Shown: positions 1 through 12,562 of the stretch, one piece after another
How the letters are laid out: every line of letters begins with the position of its first letter
Position numbering within the stretch: position 1 is the stretch's first letter
Notes under the pieces: model-generated
The model's database searches: none
Seen by the model: the letters and a program-made list of their open reading frames with translations, nothing else
What the model was told of the DNA's origin: nothing
Source: Coffea arabica
Taxonomy: Eukaryota; Streptophyta; Magnoliopsida; Gentianales; Rubiaceae
Length of the DNA stretch: 64,000 nt
Reading direction: 5' to 3'
Assembly: GCF_036785885.1 (NCBI RefSeq)
Contig: NC_092312.1
Span: 15,394,001-15,458,000 of the forward strand
Translations under genes and position numbers: made by a program

Positions 1-593
1 CTTTTCTTTTTCAAATTATCTCACAGACATCTTCTATCCCAGAAAAAAAAAAAAAAAAAAACTCACAGACATTCCTCCGAAAAGAAAGAGAAAAAAAAAG
101 GGTATTCCGCAGACATTGTATGAAACACCCGACACAACAAAATCCAAAATGCAAAGGCATAAAACAGCTATTTTGACGATTTATGAAGGCATCCTTATTA
201 GGTCGGGTTGAAGATGAGAAACCACACTTTCACCCTCTCTTATCACCCAAAGGACTCAGTAAAAGACTTGCAAGAGCAGCAACAATTATGAATTATCCGA
301 GGTACTTCAAATTTCGCGATGGGATACCACTTCCATCATACTCGGCACATTTCGGTTGCATAAAAAGATGATCTTGGTCTTCCTGTCAACGTAAATATAA
401 GGTTGATTTCTATTCTGAGAATGTAATTATCAGAAGGCCCCATGTCACAACTGGAGAGACCACCCAATGTTTACCTGTCTTTCCTAAGCCTGGGCATGGT
501 CCAGAATCAGAATCAGAGTAGGAAGGGGAAAGCAGAGAACTAATTTGGACAAATATGTATATGTATATGAATGTATGTATGTATGTGTATATC

Positions 594-628
<35 letters not shown>

Positions 629-629
629 C

Positions 630-660
<31 letters not shown>

Positions 661-3180
661 GGTAAATACTAGTAATTTGGATATATGCTCCTGCGCAATT
701 CCCTTCCGCACGTTCCAAATATTACTCAGCTGCATTTTCCATAATTCATTCACAATAGTTAAGCAGTGAAATCAGAAATGAGGCTCCCCATTCACTAAGT
801 ATTAGGGACCACATTTACTACTTTTATCAAAATGTTAGGGACTAAAACTGCACAAATACTAAACATTAAGGAATAAAACTATAATTTTCCCCTTATTTGT
901 AATAAATTTTTTAGCTGCATCATAAATATGTTTTTAATTACGTTTTAAAATTTTAAAAAATAATCTCCAATCCACACCCGTGCGTAAGGGAGTTTTGTTT
1001 ATTTGCCCGTTGCCTCACACTTTTTTTTTTTTTGGGGTGGTGGATTGCAAAGGTGAGAGACAGGCAGACATCCATTTTACATCGGAGCCACTCATTTAAT
1101 CGAAAGCCCACGCACTGTTGGGCAAGGCTGCCTAACCATTCATTTAATCTCCTCAAAATTCAACTCAATTAATGGAAGCCGTCGGACGTTTCAAGTCCCG
1201 CTCCCCCGGTCACTCACACCTGACGTGCAAAGTTTTCTACTTTACGAATTTGTTCGTCAGTGTAGTGGACTTCTTTTTAATCCTACTTTATTGATATCGG
1301 GTGACGAACGAATGATTACGCCCCCCGTTCGAAGAATTAACCCTTTACAGTCCAATCGTGTGCGCCTTCAATCGCCGAAACTTCTTTTGATTTCTTTATG
1401 AGAATGTGCTGCTGCCCTCCTCTTTTGTCTCTTCGCCAACGCGTTCAATGAAGCAAAATCGCCAGGATTGCTCCAATGGCCAAGGGGGGGATCTCTATTA
1501 TCAAGTTCAGAATTCAAATCTTAAATTTGACAGGCAATGGAAGGATTAAAAAAAAACATGAGAAAAAAAATTCAATAAAGCAAAGCCACGTGTTTCCACT
1601 ACTAATTTCGTTTTGCAATACTAACAGTTTAGTAGTTCAGTGCAGTGATCTTCCCAAATTGCAATAGACATAAATCCCTGTACGGGAGCCGAAAAATGAT
1701 AAACGGCGTCCGCACATTCCCCGCTTAGGAATTAGGATGGCAGGCGGAAATGGAAATGTAGAAATTTGACATCACAAGCGTCCACGCCGGTCCGGGACAG
1801 CCACGATTTAATTTAATACCCTTTTTGACGGTTTTCTACCCAATTCTGCGCCCCATTTAAACTCGTCGCTAAACCACTGCCATCAGCTCCTATAAAATCG
1901 TTGCTCGTAGCCGTAGGCTTTGCCATTTGGTAGCGCACCCCTAAACGATGCATTCCTTATATAGACAGCGTACACTATATTTCTTCCACAATCGTTTTCA
2001 GCGAACGGATGTTGTTTTCATAACATTTAGATCTAAACATCAGGTAGCCCTCCCTATTATAAGACATTGGTTGAATCAGGGCAATATATAGTGCTGGCAT
2101 CATGTTTCAGTGCTTGTTATCGATTTATCATGAAATCTTGGTGGGACTTTAAGCAAACTACAGCTAAAGGAGAAAACGTAAAATGTTTTAAGACACAGGT
2201 TATTCTGCACACTCAAGTCGTGCTTCGACCGGCGAAGCCATAATGGAGTCGTCTAGCTCATCAAACCTTAAATTTGATATATATCGACTCAGCTAAAACT
2301 GCAGAATCCAAACATTAGCTACCTAGAAAAATGACAGCAATTCAAGTCCACGAAAGGTGCCACGATACAGGATTGAATGCGACTCAGGGGCGTACAAGCG
2401 CGAGTAAGAATTAGAGGATCCACCCTCGAAATTTTTAGTATAGGACCAAAGCCCTGTATTGAAAAAACACGTTATATAGGGAGAATAGCAGAAGAGGAGT
2501 TTCCAAGAACAGGAAAAGAGAAAGTCAGTTGATACCTTCTCATGAGACAAGGTCAGCATGTACAAGATTCCCATAAGTGATTGCAATTTCTAGCGTTACA
2601 TTTGGCAGAGAATTCAAAACATTTTATCCCTGGAGAACAGCAAAAAGAAGGATAACAGAACAGGCAAATGCCAGAAACAAATAAATTGGTACCGTCCCAC
2701 ATTAAAAATGGTCTAATTGTGTATTTCTTTTGCAGATAAAATGCATTAAATAGTTAAGCGTAGTTGAGCATTTGCTAAAAAGTCGGATGATGACCTTCGT
2801 GTGTTGCTGCGTGAAGGCAAAACTAAAATCCACTTCGTTTAGAGCCCAGAAAATGCCAGCAATTATCCTAGTGTCCATCACCTTTTACAATATCAGTTCT
2901 TCAAAAACTAACAGGTTTGACAAACTGCTTTACCAAGTTGATATTGCATTATACGTTGACTTGTAAACTGCACATGACTCATTGTTACATGATAACAGCA
3001 TCCCACCAATTGAGCAATCTAATCATAACACAACTCAATCATAAGAGCAGGAAAAAAATTCACCGCAAAGGATGCAAGGAACTATTTACAATACTTTGCA
3101 TTCATTGTCATCAGCAAAATGCAGATCCTCCAATTGAACCCAGGTTGGATAAATCAGCTAGGTAGTGCAGCAATAGGGGC
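1..3180. other. Left-edge intergenic DNA, no gene recognised
   Basis: No open frame here resembles a protein family I know; the longest frames are under 90 codons and lack recognisable domains. The stretch is AT-rich. It holds a TA/TG microsatellite near 0.6 kb and, around 0.78-0.89 kb, wording of the 'gggactaaaact...' type that is typical of one arm of plant foldback MITEs. A T-run at about 1.02 kb may be the tail of a small retroposed fragment. If the minus-strand exon at 3.2-3.4 kb is real, this DNA is downstream of that gene. Confidence 0.5.
590..660. repeat. (TA)n/(TG)n microsatellite
   Basis: Alternating TA, then a short TG block, then TA again, uninterrupted over about 70 bases. It is a compound dinucleotide repeat, probably length-polymorphic. 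Confidence 0.9.
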
Positions 3181-3414
3181 TCATGAAGAAAATTTTATAC
3201 TCCAACTGCCTGCAGCTATCTTTGAATCAGCCTGAAAGGCTCCACTAGTGTTAGCAACAAGATTCATACCAGTCGCAGGAAAAGCAAAACTGCTTGCAGA
3301 AGCCACAGTTTGCATTGAACTCAAACCTGGAGATGATACACCACTAAGCATGGTGTCTTCCGATGTACATTGTTGTTTTGTTAACCAGGGGCAATTGTGC
3401 AGCCTCTCTTCGAG
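3181..3414 (-). CDS. Possible 3'-terminal exon of an unidentified gene
   Basis: Reading the minus strand gives 77 codons ending in TGA, of balanced and plausibly real composition. They include the stretches TMLSGVSSPGLSSMQTVASA and FAFPATGMNLVANTSGAFQ and end GSWSIKFSS. The upstream edge is uncertain. An in-frame TGA lies about nine codons upstream of the chosen boundary, and GGGAG just before position 3414 is only a weak splice acceptor. The Ser/Ala/Gly-rich tail looks like the disordered C-terminus of a regulatory protein, but I do not recognise the family. I found no convincing further exon between here and the thaumatin-like gene. It may be a terminal exon, a pseudogene remnant or chance. 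Confidence 0.28.
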   Translation of the reverse strand, partial: LEERLHNCPWLTKQQCTSEDTMLSGVSSPGLSSMQTVASASSFAFPATGMNLVANTSGAFQADSKIAAGSWSIKFSS

Positions 3415-4827
3415 CTCCCAGCAATTTCATGCTGCAAAATTTCTACCAAGTTCAATGTTGGATGCCTATGTAATATTCATTTTGCTTCATACCAAGCTGA
3501 TATGCACATTATTCACATTCTAATAGCTCTTATCACTAGTGACAGAATAGCCAAATTCTAAAGGCATATATAAAAGGCCATAGCCAGAATCTTCCCTCAC
3601 CAATAATGTAACCTAATTAGGGGTGAACGTACTGTTCAAAAGCTTTGGCACAGAGCATAGAGTAAAGACTACTAGTAAAAAAGAAAAATACAACATGATT
3701 ACTGGGCCAATCCGGAGATGTTCTCAATACTAGATTTACAAACCCACAAGCTGGAATATCCAAAGTCACTAAGAAGGTCTGTTGAAACAGCTCTACACCA
3801 GGGTTTAAAGATAGATAAATGAGTAGAATTCTACTCTCAGTTGAAACTTGCTAGGAGATCTATATCCTACCATTTTCAAGTCTTGTATCACCTCATACCA
3901 TTTGAGCTTTACTATTTAATTTTTACTTTCTAGAGCTGCTTCATATAAGAACAGGTTTGTGATAGTTAATTTTTGTCTATCACAGTACTAAATTAACAGT
4001 CTCATGTTCCCATTTCCAAAATTTATACCTCCATCATAAGCATATCATGCTTAACAAATATCTCTTGTCATTTATTAATAAAAACATCTATGGTATAAAA
4101 CGCATGAAGCTGTTTTGCACTGTAGAACACAAACAAGTCATTATTGTTTAGCTTTGTGCATTTCAAGATCAGGAAAGGAAATACTCATCCTGGCCATGAA
4201 TATGGTTCAGAAACTTGGATGAACCATGAGAGAAGCATGGTGCGGACCTTGTGGCCCACTGTCTCCACGAGTGCATGAATTATGCATTTGTCATATTTAT
4301 GATCATAGGGTGTAACATTCCCTTTCAGCACAAAGCAATGCCAGATCACATGAAATCAAATCCCAACAAAATCAATGATGAAATGGGAATAAGACCTACA
4401 GTCCTTAAGGATGAAGCAATGCAAAGTTTGATCAAATCAAAGAAGAAGTGAATAGTTAAAACAATAGTACAATATTGAGTAAGAATGACCTGAAAAGGAC
4501 TGAATTATTTCAAACACGGGAATCTTTAGTTGGTATTATCCAACCTTTGACTAACCTCTTTTTGTTTGTTTTCCCTTTTTTTTTTTTTGGGTTCAACTTA
4601 TTGATCAAATATTACAGTTTGATAACATAGACCATTGGCAGCAAGAATTGAATGGGAAAGGTCTCAAGTCAATAAGTAGCATTAAACTAGAGAAGAAATT
4701 AGCTCCACATGTCACAACACGCATCATAAACATTCAACACCACCCCACCCCCAAATCAAAGTCATATCTCGTAATCAGCATTTTAAGGCAAGGCCTCTAT
4801 CTCTAAGGCAATGGCACTAAATAAATT
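3415..4827. other. Intergenic stretch 3' of the thaumatin-like gene
   Basis: AT-rich DNA with no convincing coding segment. A short plus-strand frame at 4.32-4.45 kb follows a TTTCAG and is rich in Lys and Asn, but it matches nothing I know. A T-run at about 4.58 kb may be a retroposon tail. The last few hundred bases probably include the 3'UTR of the thaumatin-like gene. Confidence 0.45.
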
Positions 4828-5731
4828 TTACCTGGTGTAAGGCAACGGGCAGAAGATGATGAGGTAGTCCGCGGACGCACAAGTGAAGGTGCTGGTCTTA
4901 TCGTCGTAGGCATAGCTGTAAGCACGGGGGCAGGCGTGCTTGAAGAACAAAGAGTACTCCGACGGCTGACACGTGTCCGGCGTATTATGCCCCTCGCTAC
5001 AGCAATACGCCGGATCACCGAACGCCTCACACGCGCTCTTACACGCCACGCTCCGGATCTCACTCCCGTTCCCAGCCGCAACCCTCAGCGCCGGAGGACA
5101 CGCCCCATTCAAGTCCACTAGACACCCCGTCGAGCTGCATCCCCCTCTTGTCCCTCCCTTGGCCACCACCAGCATGGGCAGGTTGTACCCGTCCACCAAG
5201 CTCACGTCATAAAAATCCAAACCCTGGTCCCCGTTTAAAGTGAATTCGGCGAGGGTGGCCGGGGGAACCGCGCCGCTACCAGCGCATTCTACCCTGCCGG
5301 AGCCGCAGTCGGCGGTGAGGCAAGAGAATTTGCCGGTGGATGGGTCGGTGGAGCAGTCGGTGCGGCCCCAAATCCGACCCGACCATGAGCTTGGTACGGA
5401 GAGAGTGATGGATTTGCCGCTCTTGAGAATGAAGCCGGTGGAATTGAGCGGTCTCCTGTTGGCGCCGGTCAGTATACCTGGCCATATGGTGTGCCGGCAC
5501 TTGTTTACTATCTTGAATTTCGTTGACTGCACGACTAAGAAAATCAGGAAACAAAACAATCAAAGCTAGCTTAAAAAAAAAAAAAGTAAAAAAAGAAAGA
5601 ATAAACGGAGAGAAGTCGTAAGTGAGGGGTGGTGAATTGTAAGGATTACCGGAGAAGAGAGAGGAGGTGAAGAGAAGAAAAGAGAGAAAGGTGGCGGTGA
5701 TTGAAAAGAGCAGATGAGGATTCATCTTCAT
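4828..5731 (-). CDS. Thaumatin-like protein (PR-5 family), two exons
   Basis: A secreted thaumatin-like (PR-5) protein, a family acting in the apoplast and linked to antifungal defence, glucan binding and wall biology. CDS exons are 5650..5731 and 4828..5534; the junction (phase 1, G|TC) restores one frame of 262 residues. The first 27-28 residues are a hydrophobic signal peptide. The mature part starts near TKFKIVNKC and carries 16 cysteines, the full family number for eight disulphides. Acidic-cleft residues are visible in GRTDC, EFTLNG and DFYDVSLVDGYN. An intron right after the signal peptide is usual for plant thaumatin-like genes. The stop falls inside AGGTAAAA, which is also a passable splice donor, so a transcript with an extra C-terminal exon cannot be excluded. 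An exact role cannot be assigned from sequence alone. Confidence 0.93.
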
Positions 5732-6017
5732 TTCCTTTTTATTGGGTGGGTGGTGAGTAGGGAGTAAGGTGTAGTAGTATTTATTTTGGAAATATGTTGG
5801 GCGGTTGATTCTGGGCTCTGCACGTCTCCATCTTCATCGTGGCAAGAGGAGTAAAAGCTCGATGCAGCCAATACGCCGGTTTCACTTTCTTGAACGTCAA
5901 ATCTTGGTTGAGGGTTTTGGCATCCTTTCTTTTTTTTTTCCCAAAGGAGTATCGATAGTGGAGTACTCTTTTTCATACTCACAGCTAGATACTGAGCTGC
6001 TATCAGCATCACTTGCA

Positions 6018-6051
<34 letters not shown>

Positions 6052-6646
6052 CACCCCCCCCCCCCCCCCCCCCCAAGCAACAAACAAATCACCACACAAA
6101 ACAAAATAAAAAAAAAGATAAAAAAAGATAATGATTGAAAAATACATTAACAAAATCAAGTAAGCATATTTTTGCCAAAAAAAACCCCATACTCACACGA
6201 ACACTTATTTCTCCTAGTGGTCAATTAGTCAATTCATGACTACAAGGCATTTTATTGGATTTGGACTACTCATTCGTTGATCATCCAATTCATGATTAGA
6301 GTAGATCATTTAGTTGGATTTTGGCTGCTCCCTCCAAGGTGCTAATTTCAGGGATGAACGCGCCGGACCTTAAATAAACTGAGACATGTTATGCAACTAA
6401 AAAGATTGCTATCTGAATCGGAAAATGTTGTGAGCTGCATAATTAATTGAAAACATTTAATTCAACGAGAATTTTGGATTACTTCATTCATTTATAAAAA
6501 AAAAAAAATTCTTAACACTAACTCATTTCATTATTTTGTTCCCAAGTAATTGATCATTGGATTATAGTACAAGACTGGCTGGTGCTGAAAGCGTTAAATT
6601 CAGAGCAAAAATATCGAAAGTAACCAGCCCTGTGAAAGACACATTC
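5732..6646. other. Upstream region of the thaumatin-like gene with simple repeats
   Basis: This is the 5' side of the minus-strand thaumatin-like gene. It contains an AT-rich possible TATA-like AATAAATA on the minus strand near 5.78 kb, a (CAA)n run and a poly(C) run. No coding region is supported: the Gln/Pro and Gly/Val frames here are translations of the simple repeats. Confidence 0.5.
6022..6074. repeat. (CAA)n trinucleotide repeat followed by poly(C)
   Basis: About nine CAA units run into 21 consecutive C. Homopolymer C runs this long are prone to length error in assemblies. Confidence 0.9.
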
Positions 6647-6654
6647 ATTATGTC

Positions 6655-7317
6655 TAGAGCTGTTAAACGAACCGAGCTGTTCGTTAGCTCGGTTCGTTTC
6701 GGCTCGTCCGTGTTCGTGAAAGGCTCGTTCGAAATTTTAAACGAACCGAGTTCGAACGAATTTTTTTGTTCGATTAATAATCGAGCGAACACGAGCATGT
6801 TCGCGAGTTTTAACGAACGTTCGCGAGCATGCTAAACGAACGTTCGCGAACACGAGTATGTTCGCGAGTTTTAACAAATGTTCGTGAACATAGACATAAT
6901 TATCATTTGACAAATTTTAGGGTTAATTTTATGGCTAGACTTTTATTTTGGAGGGCAAATTTCTTTGTTTTATTTGTTGTTTTTATGTTAATGTTAGTTA
7001 TATAGTTAATGAATAATAGAATTTAGTCACTTAGTGCTTTAATTATTTTTGAGAATGATTAATAATTTGCATGGCATATTTAAATCATAAAATAATTTGG
7101 ATTCGAGCATTTCGAACATGTTCGCGAACGGCTCATTTATGTTAAACTAGCCGAACACGAACTCGAACTCGAACACGAATTTTACTTAACGAATCGAACA
7201 CGAACACAGGTTTGGAGTTCGAAAATTAACGAACGAACACGAACGTTGTTCGAACTGCTTAACGAACAGAGCTCAAACATGAGATACTCGGTTCGATTCG
7301 GTTCGTTTACAGCTCTA
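6655..7317. mobile_element. hAT-type MITE with perfect 8-bp target duplication
   Basis: A 663-bp non-autonomous element with terminal inverted repeats TAGAGCTGTTAAACGAACCG and its near-exact complement ending ACAGCTCTA. It is flanked by the perfect 8-bp direct repeat ATTATGTC (6647..6654 and 7318..7325). An 8-bp duplication is the hallmark of the hAT superfamily. Subterminal DNA is packed with GTTCG/CGAAC motifs in both orientations, giving strong foldback potential and likely transposase-binding clusters. No transposase is encoded. The intact TIRs and perfect duplication suggest a relatively recent insertion. Confidence 0.9.
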
Positions 7318-7911
7318 ATTATGTCACAAAAAGAAGACATATTCTTCAATTTTGTGGCAAAAAAATTATTATTTTTTAATAGAAGTATCTGCCCTGAGAA
7401 AAAAAGAGTAATTTTTGTGAATAAAACAACACCACCATAAAAGTAAAGATTAATATTTCCCACACTATTAGCGTTGAATGAATGACAACTATATAAAATT
7501 TAAATTTAAAGTTCAAGTTTTGCACATATGTTGTGGATCCAACGATGATAATAGTATATACACTACCGATTTATATAAAATTTACTCCAAAAAGTAATCA
7601 AGAAGATAACCATACTCAAGAGTTTTATAGGCCTGTGGAGCAGTTTATTCGGGAGTTGGGCCACAAATATGTAGGCCCAATTCCGTAGAACTAGTCCTTG
7701 TTGCTACCGAAGGAATGATCTGCAGTTTTGCAGTCTGCAAATACAGGAACTTGTTGTGATGCCTGAACTCCGAAGCCTGAAAGTAAACAAAAAAAAAAAC
7801 CATTATTAGGAGTATTTGCCATGTGTTCCGAGTGAAGTAGCAATGAAAGGGAAAGGGCAAAGCAATTCTAATCAGAACGTTATTATTGTTTTCCCTTGCA
7901 AGAACATGAAT

Positions 7912-7935
7912 AACACACACACACACACACACACA
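7912..7935. repeat. (CA)n microsatellite
   Basis: About eleven to twelve consecutive CA units. Confidence 0.9.
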
Positions 7936-8689
7936 ATTAAAGCAGATGTGGTACGTGATTTCAATGTCCCAGAGGACAGAAATAAGTGGCTTGGAGTGAT
8001 GCTGTTCCCCAGCAATGAAAACAATGAATAATGGCCGCCCCCCAGTCATTTGGGGTGCCTAATTTTCAGTATGTCCTGCGACCGGAAAGAGAATTCACGC
8101 TGATGTCTCGCGTTACAACATACCTACATATGACTTCCACCACTTCCGCTGCACCATACTGTAGTATACAATAATGGCACAGATTCTTTAGGAGGAGGTA
8201 GCAGCAGCAAAGCAAAGGCAGAGCAAAAGGATCTCGGTGGAGGATTTGACCTGCTGCTTCGTGTTACTTTGTACCATACAATCAGAAATCTAATGCATGT
8301 TTGCTTGCCTAGCTACGTGGTGGACAGTTGAGAAGGAAAATTTGATGAGACCACTCCCCTCCACCTCCCCCTGAGGGACATGGATATTATGAATTGAACG
8401 TCAAAGTTGTCTTTAATTTAGAAGGAGAAAAGGGCAGCGAATCAACGAAAAAGGAGACAGTCAGGATGGAGATGGACCCCCGAAAGGCTTTAATCATTTC
8501 CAACATTAGTAAACTACTGCTCTCCTCCGGTACTCCTCTCACCAAATCTATCACTAAAGTTTTATTTGTCTTAGAGCATCCTATGAAAAGCTAAATTTAG
8601 CGGCGGGAGAGGAGTTATCTACTGCTATAGTATACTTATCATGTTATCCTATCACATTATATAATGTTAATGTTAAACTTAACAAATGA

Positions 8690-8730
8690 GGGCATTGTTT
8701 TTTTTTTTTTTTTTTGAACTCGGGCATTGT
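8690..8730. repeat. Poly(T) micro-insertion flanked by 9-bp direct repeat
   Basis: GGGCATTGT occurs at 8690..8698 and again at 8722..8730. Between the copies lies only a long T-run plus GAACTC. On the minus strand this reads GAGTTC followed by poly(A), so it looks like a severely 5'-truncated, target-primed retroposition (LINE or SINE tail) with its target duplication intact. Confidence 0.6.
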
Positions 8731-11700
8731 CATTCAATGTGGATTGAGCAAGTATGCAGGGATGTGGATTTAGCCTCTTCCTAAATCTAATTTCTGTCGT
8801 TAAGAGCCCGGATTTTATTGCAAAGCTACAAAGCCAGCCGTCAATGGCGGTAACATTTTCGCCCCAACCCCCACCTTTAGTTACTTAATTAGCACTAATT
8901 CGGGTGAATCATTATTGATCATCACAGGGTTGACCTGGCATGATCACCACCAGCCAGCATCCGTAGTTCCCAATCCTTTTAAAGGCACGCTAGCTGGATT
9001 ATTTGGTCGGTCGTTTGGCTGTTTAATTTTGGCGATTGCCACTCAACATTCTCATAGCGCTACCCCTTTTCATCGGAATGTTTAAGGAAGACATTGTGCC
9101 TTTAACTGCACCAAATCTGGCATCAGGAATCAACATTCCGGACCGAGTTTAGCTTTTCTGTCTTGTAATCCCCTGATTAGCTCTTCTTGGAGACACTTAT
9201 AAATCCCACCAATCCCCCATTAATTAATCTCACTGTGCTGGCCGTAGCAGTTACCCTGAAAACTACTACTAATTAGCTTGCATGCATGAAACTCCGTTTC
9301 AACTGGAGACGAGGATGTCACATCTATTTGTCGAGAGAAAGAGAGTGTGTGGTATTCAGTTATTCATAAGAGGCAGACCGATCGATCTCTTAGACCAATT
9401 GGTCACATATTCACGCAGGTATTAGGACGTGCTAAAGTATTTAATCTGTTGAAAATGAATTCAAGAGACTCAAGTAATTATACTAGAGATCAGCTTGCCC
9501 CCAGTTGTACCAGTTCATACTGAATTCTACATGCACAAATGCCAAAATCAATATCGTGTCCAGACATAGTATAAACCATCATCGGGTACGTAAATTGCAG
9601 ATAACCATTCATCGGAATTGCTCCAAACTTCAAACATGCCTGACAGGCTCTGCCTAAAGAATTATATTGTTTCGAAACTTCAGCCACCAATGGGTGGTTT
9701 TTTTTTTTTTTTGGGTGTCCGGCAATGAATGGCATCCAGTCGATCATCTAATTAATAATTTCACATAGCTAGTCTACTGCAATCAAAATCCTTTTTTCTT
9801 TTTCTCTCTTTTTGGCCTCAATCTCAATTTAAGGGGGGAGCATGCACGGATCATGGATGCATAGCAATTGCAGCACGAGAGCCTCTGAAAATGAACAAAT
9901 ATAAAGTACTAGAGTCGTTTTTTGAGAATCCAATTTTTTATGGAGACATGATAATTATTATGTTCAGATGAGATGACATTGATGAATTTATATATGTATC
10001 CTTTGAATTTAAAATATTATCTTGATAGATGTATGTTGAAATTTTAAAAAATTACTTTTTCAAATAAAAACATATATGAATGACAGGAATGGAGCAAGAA
10101 TTATGGGTGTGCTGGTTGTGGACTGCATCATAAGGGGAGGTAGTCAAAGGGGACAAGGTTCTCAGGGAATGTCGCGGTCCCAGTCACAGGAAAGCATGAC
10201 AGGACAAGGGAGCGGACGTCTTCTCCAACGACATTTGCCATGAATGTGTTGCACCGCACCAGAGCAATGCTTAAGCTTTTTAAGGGGGTTTGCCCGGCGG
10301 GCTTCACACCTTATTCGCGAAAATGATTTCCATGCTGCTTCTCTGTAGTCTATCCTCCATCCTGATATTTCTTGAAAACAAAACTCATCATGTTTTCTCA
10401 TCATTACGTTAAGCATGATCAATGATCACTCTCGGTCTAGGCTGCTGCTTATTGAAATTCAAGTGGACGGAAAACTGCCAATTCAAAATAAAATAGCTTT
10501 ATGGAATGAGGGGTGGGAAAGAGACTTTGATGAGATCGAAAACATGTACCATATAATGCAGCCATTGGATTTACGACTTTTGTCTTTCTTTGCGCGAAAT
10601 AGTTAGTGAAGTGCCTTTAGCTTTTTGTTTTAGCCATTGAATGAGTGACCTTCAGCACAATTGTCCAACCTAGCTAATGAAAAACATCCGGGATGCTCTC
10701 AGCTGCTAACTCGTGCCAAATTTAATTCAATGCGAATCCCACTTATCACGTGAGCGTAAAAGAAATTAAATAAATAACACATGACAAGTTCAATAAAGAT
10801 ATAGAACACTTGATATAAATATAGACGTGACACTGAGTTGCCACTGAAAAGTGACACTGAGGATCCCATGTAAATGAAAAAATGATTAAGTGCCAAAATT
10901 TTTACGACTTCTTAATGAGCAATTTCGAGCAATATAGCTAATGCAAGGGTTAACATATTTTATTGGTAATCAATCTCCTTATATATCTACGGAACAAATT
11001 AATTCAATTGTCTCTCATATTTGCTTCCTTCTTCTTCTTTTTGTTTGGTAAATGCTTCCTGATTTCAATAAATGCTAAGTGTACACATAGGTGAAACTGT
11101 TGGCTAAGAATGATAAAGAGACTTTTTTTTTTTCTTTTTTGCAAGACTACAAATTGAAATAAATAACAACAACGTAGAGATTTTGGATTCTGAACTCCCT
11201 ATCGCCTCTATATTTCTTAAATTCCATCCTTCCTCAACTAAAAAAATTTAAACAAAAAGAAGAAGAAGAAGAAGATGACAGGGTGTCTGGAGGAGGTGCA
11301 GTTTAAGGAAAGGGAGTCTCGACGATGAAGTACAACTGCCAAAGAGGGAAATGTACTAACTGAAAAAAAAAAAAATGTATATAAATGCAAGCAGGTAAAG
11401 TAGCTGGAAGAACATATCAGAAATGATTATCAAGGAAAAAATGTGATGGTTGCCAAGCATAAAGGCACATGCTTTATCGTATGACTCTCAGAGCTGTACT
11501 ATTATTTAAAATAATACATACTGTACTTAGTTACCATACCACTACACTAAATAATTAATTGTCTTAGAGAAGGGGAGCTCTCAAATCAAAACGTCCATTA
11601 CATCCACAAAATGCAAGTCCATGTGAGCCGAAGAGATTTTTTTTTTTTTTTTGGGGTTCTCCTTCGAGGCTCCGGATGGATTCTCGAGTCCACCATGTGA

Positions 11701-12562
11701 TAAAAGCAGCTTTCCTTCACTTGTAAAAGCGACCACGCCCGTTTGGCTGCAATGATGCGGTCTACTTCGTTATAATTCCTGCCTCTCACTCCTTACCATG
11801 TATTTTTTTTCCCTTTTTATGGGTTTGCCCCCCCGTCAACTCCCAAGTCTATTTCAACACCGTTGCTTTCTCGATCTTTTTCTTTAACCTTTTTTCTCGG
11901 TCATAAAACCAAGACTCGTCACACTTTTGTCAACAACAAATCAAAGTTGGGTTTTTTGTCAACAAAATAAAAATTGGGAAAAAATGTATTAAATGATCGA
12001 GGGACCAGCTAACTGGACACTGTATATGATAAATAAAAAATGTAAACGATGGTTTAGGCAATGGTAATTAGTAATTATCATATATATTACCGTGCAGTCT
12101 ATATTTTGGATGGATAAACAGATGCATATGAAGTTTGCAATGCTTTTTATCTTGCACGTGGTAATGACACTACGAACTTGGCTCCATCCCGCTGAATTGT
12201 CTCTCCATTTTCTATAACGTACATTTGGATGTATGAACACGCCCATTCATACATTAATAAGGGTTAAAATTAATCAAAATTTAAATGATCATGTCTCTAT
12301 TTAATAAATGAAAACACATGTCACGCATCCAAATTCTTACAATGTGTCGAGCAGTATCCACAAAAGGTTTAGATAAATATACTTTTTCGTTCTCCTTTTT
12401 CAGTCATCCCAGCAAATATGAATTCCACGCATGAACTTGAGGGTGGAAAACAGCACCTACCGCATTATTCATGTGTCAATTTGATACATTCATTTAAAAT
12501 TTAGAAAAACTATTGTTGGTTGCTCTTCATAAATTTGTTAAACTTGCATAGCTTACAAATTT

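Noticed and set aside
5728-6159. Frames encoding runs of Gln/Pro (plus) and Gly/Val (minus)
   Set aside because: They are translations of the CAA repeat and poly(C) tract, not genes.
11640-11789. T-run followed by a 63-codon minus-strand frame
   Set aside because: It may be a retroposed fragment with a poly(A) tail, but no head, target duplication or family match could be shown.
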